Assembly (NCBI RefSeq): GCF_009738185.1
Contig: NZ_CP046509.1
Location: forward strand, 1,181,501 to 1,245,500
Length of the DNA: 64,000 bases
DNA from: Erwinia sorbitola
GTDB taxonomy: Bacteria; Pseudomonadota; Gammaproteobacteria; Enterobacterales; Enterobacteriaceae
Reading direction: 5' to 3'
Below are positions 63,413 through 64,000 of this stretch, piece after piece. The notes beneath the pieces are model-generated. The model was not told the DNA's origin. It saw only the letters and a list, made by a program, of their open reading frames with translations, and searched no databases. The first letter of the stretch is position 1, and every line of letters begins with the position of its first letter. Made by a program: the position numbers and the translations under genes.

Positions 63413-64000
63413 ATGAACGCTGAAAAAAAAACGGGCGCCGAAAAGCGCGCGGCAAAAAGACGTTGGTTAAATTCTCATGATTCTGGCTACCATAAGGCCA
63501 TGGATAATCGCCACGTACAGATGATTGCCATCGGTGGTGCGATTGGTACCGGCCTGTTTCTCGGTGCCGGTTCCCGTTTGCAGGCCGCTGGCCCTGCGCT
63601 GGCCATTGTGTATCTGGTCTGCGGTATCTTCTCTTTCTTCATTCTCCGTGCGCTGGGTGAACTGGTGCTGCACCGTCCTTCCAGCGGCAGCTTCGTTTCT
63701 TACTCCCGCGAATTTTTGGGTGAAAAAGCCTCCTATGTGGCAGGCTGGATGTATTTTGTAAACTGGGCGATGACCGGCATCGTCGATATCACCGCCGTGG
63801 CGCTCTATATGCACTATTGGGGCGCATTTGGTGATGTGCCGCAGTGGGTATTTGCCCTCGGTGCGCTCGCCATTGTTGGCACCATGAACATGATCGGCGT
63901 GAAATGGTTTGCCGAGATGGAGTTCTGGTTTGCGCTGATTAAAGTGTTGGCGATTGTAATTTTCCTCGTGGTGGGCGTGGTGTTCCTCGGCAGCGGTAAG
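63413..64000 (+). CDS. ansP: L-asparagine permease AnsP, 5' part
   Basis: The first 196 codons, cut by the right window edge. KRRWLNSHDSGYHKAMDNRH, VQMIAIGGAIGTGLFLGAG, GELVLHRPSSGSFVSYSREF and GIVDITAVALYMHYWGAF match E. coli AnsP almost residue for residue. Amino acid-polyamine-organocation family, 12 membrane helices when complete. The ATG at 63413 follows AGGACAGAAA. Confidence 0.93.
   Translation, partial: MNAEKKTGAEKRAAKRRWLNSHDSGYHKAMDNRHVQMIAIGGAIGTGLFLGAGSRLQAAGPALAIVYLVCGIFSFFILRALGELVLHRPSSGSFVSYSREFLGEKASYVAGWMYFVNWAMTGIVDITAVALYMHYWGAFGDVPQWVFALGALAIVGTMNMIGVKWFAEMEFWFALIKVLAIVIFLVVGVVFLGSGK

Noticed and set aside
63129..63416. 95-codon frame before ansP
   Set aside because: It runs through a clear terminator hairpin and has no homology that I recognise.
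1..64000. CRISPR arrays, tRNA, rRNA or complete insertion sequences
   Set aside because: No regularly spaced repeats, cloverleaf genes, rRNA or transposase genes were seen while reading the window.

Overview
The window is chromosomal DNA of an enterobacterium, most likely Erwinia or a close Erwiniaceae relative. The protein sequences and the gene order (guaA, yfgF/yfgG, ppx-ppk, purMN, upp-uraA-hda-yfgD-bepA, perM, bcp-gcvR, dapA-bamC-purC, ypfJ-tmcA-ypfH, yffB-dapE-ypfN, ypfM, acrD, narQ) follow the Escherichia coli guaA-to-acrD segment. Between the shared genes sit additions absent from E. coli at these places. Genus placement is inference from protein similarity and layout; there is no rRNA in the window.

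Bases 1-4110: the 3' part of guaA, then a small AT-rich island of about 2.7 kb bounded by an 18-bp imperfect direct repeat of the guaA 3' end. It holds a decayed tyrosine recombinase, an unrecognised 221-residue protein and an HNH-like zinc-knuckle protein. The original guaA terminator lies just outside the right repeat.

Bases 4146-8598: a compact leftward operon of four genes: a FIST-domain sensor, a soluble histidine kinase, a REC-HDOD response regulator and a REC protein with a degenerate HD-GYP domain. It resembles NosP/Hno-type nitric-oxide signalling clusters known from other gammaproteobacteria.

Bases 9164-18354: a DUF3750 protein, a HicA-like/HTH gene pair, a DenD-like dehydrogenase with an MFS transporter, an MgtE magnesium channel, the divergent yfgG/yfgF pair (YfgF being a c-di-GMP phosphodiesterase) and tehB.

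Bases 18437-31658: polyphosphate genes ppk-ppx, a divergent PstC-PstA-PstB-like phosphate importer without PstS or PhoU, then purMN with a PurR operator, upp with a UTP-sensing T-tract promoter, uraA, and hda with its non-canonical CTG start.

Bases 31680-47476: housekeeping genes for envelope quality control (bepA, bamC, perM), a membrane diguanylate cyclase, peroxide defence (bcp), glycine-cleavage regulation (gcvR), lysine synthesis (dapA, dapE), purine synthesis (purC) and tRNA acetylation (tmcA).

Bases 47500-56200: a polymorphic-toxin locus inserted between yffB and ypfM. It contains an EagR (DUF1795) chaperone, a 1395-residue PAAR-Rhs protein with an ART-HYD1-like toxin tip, its immunity gene, and two silent orphan tip/immunity cassettes. 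The cassettes carry rhs core fragments (one nearly identical over about 450 bp to the main gene) and two inverted symE-like remnants. This is the most dynamic region and the best candidate for something new.

Bases 56211-64000: a 64-residue hypothetical protein, the 19-residue YpfM, the RND pump AcrD, a NarQ-NarP nitrate/nitrite two-component pair, a YhcN-like DUF1471 protein and the start of the asparagine permease gene ansP.
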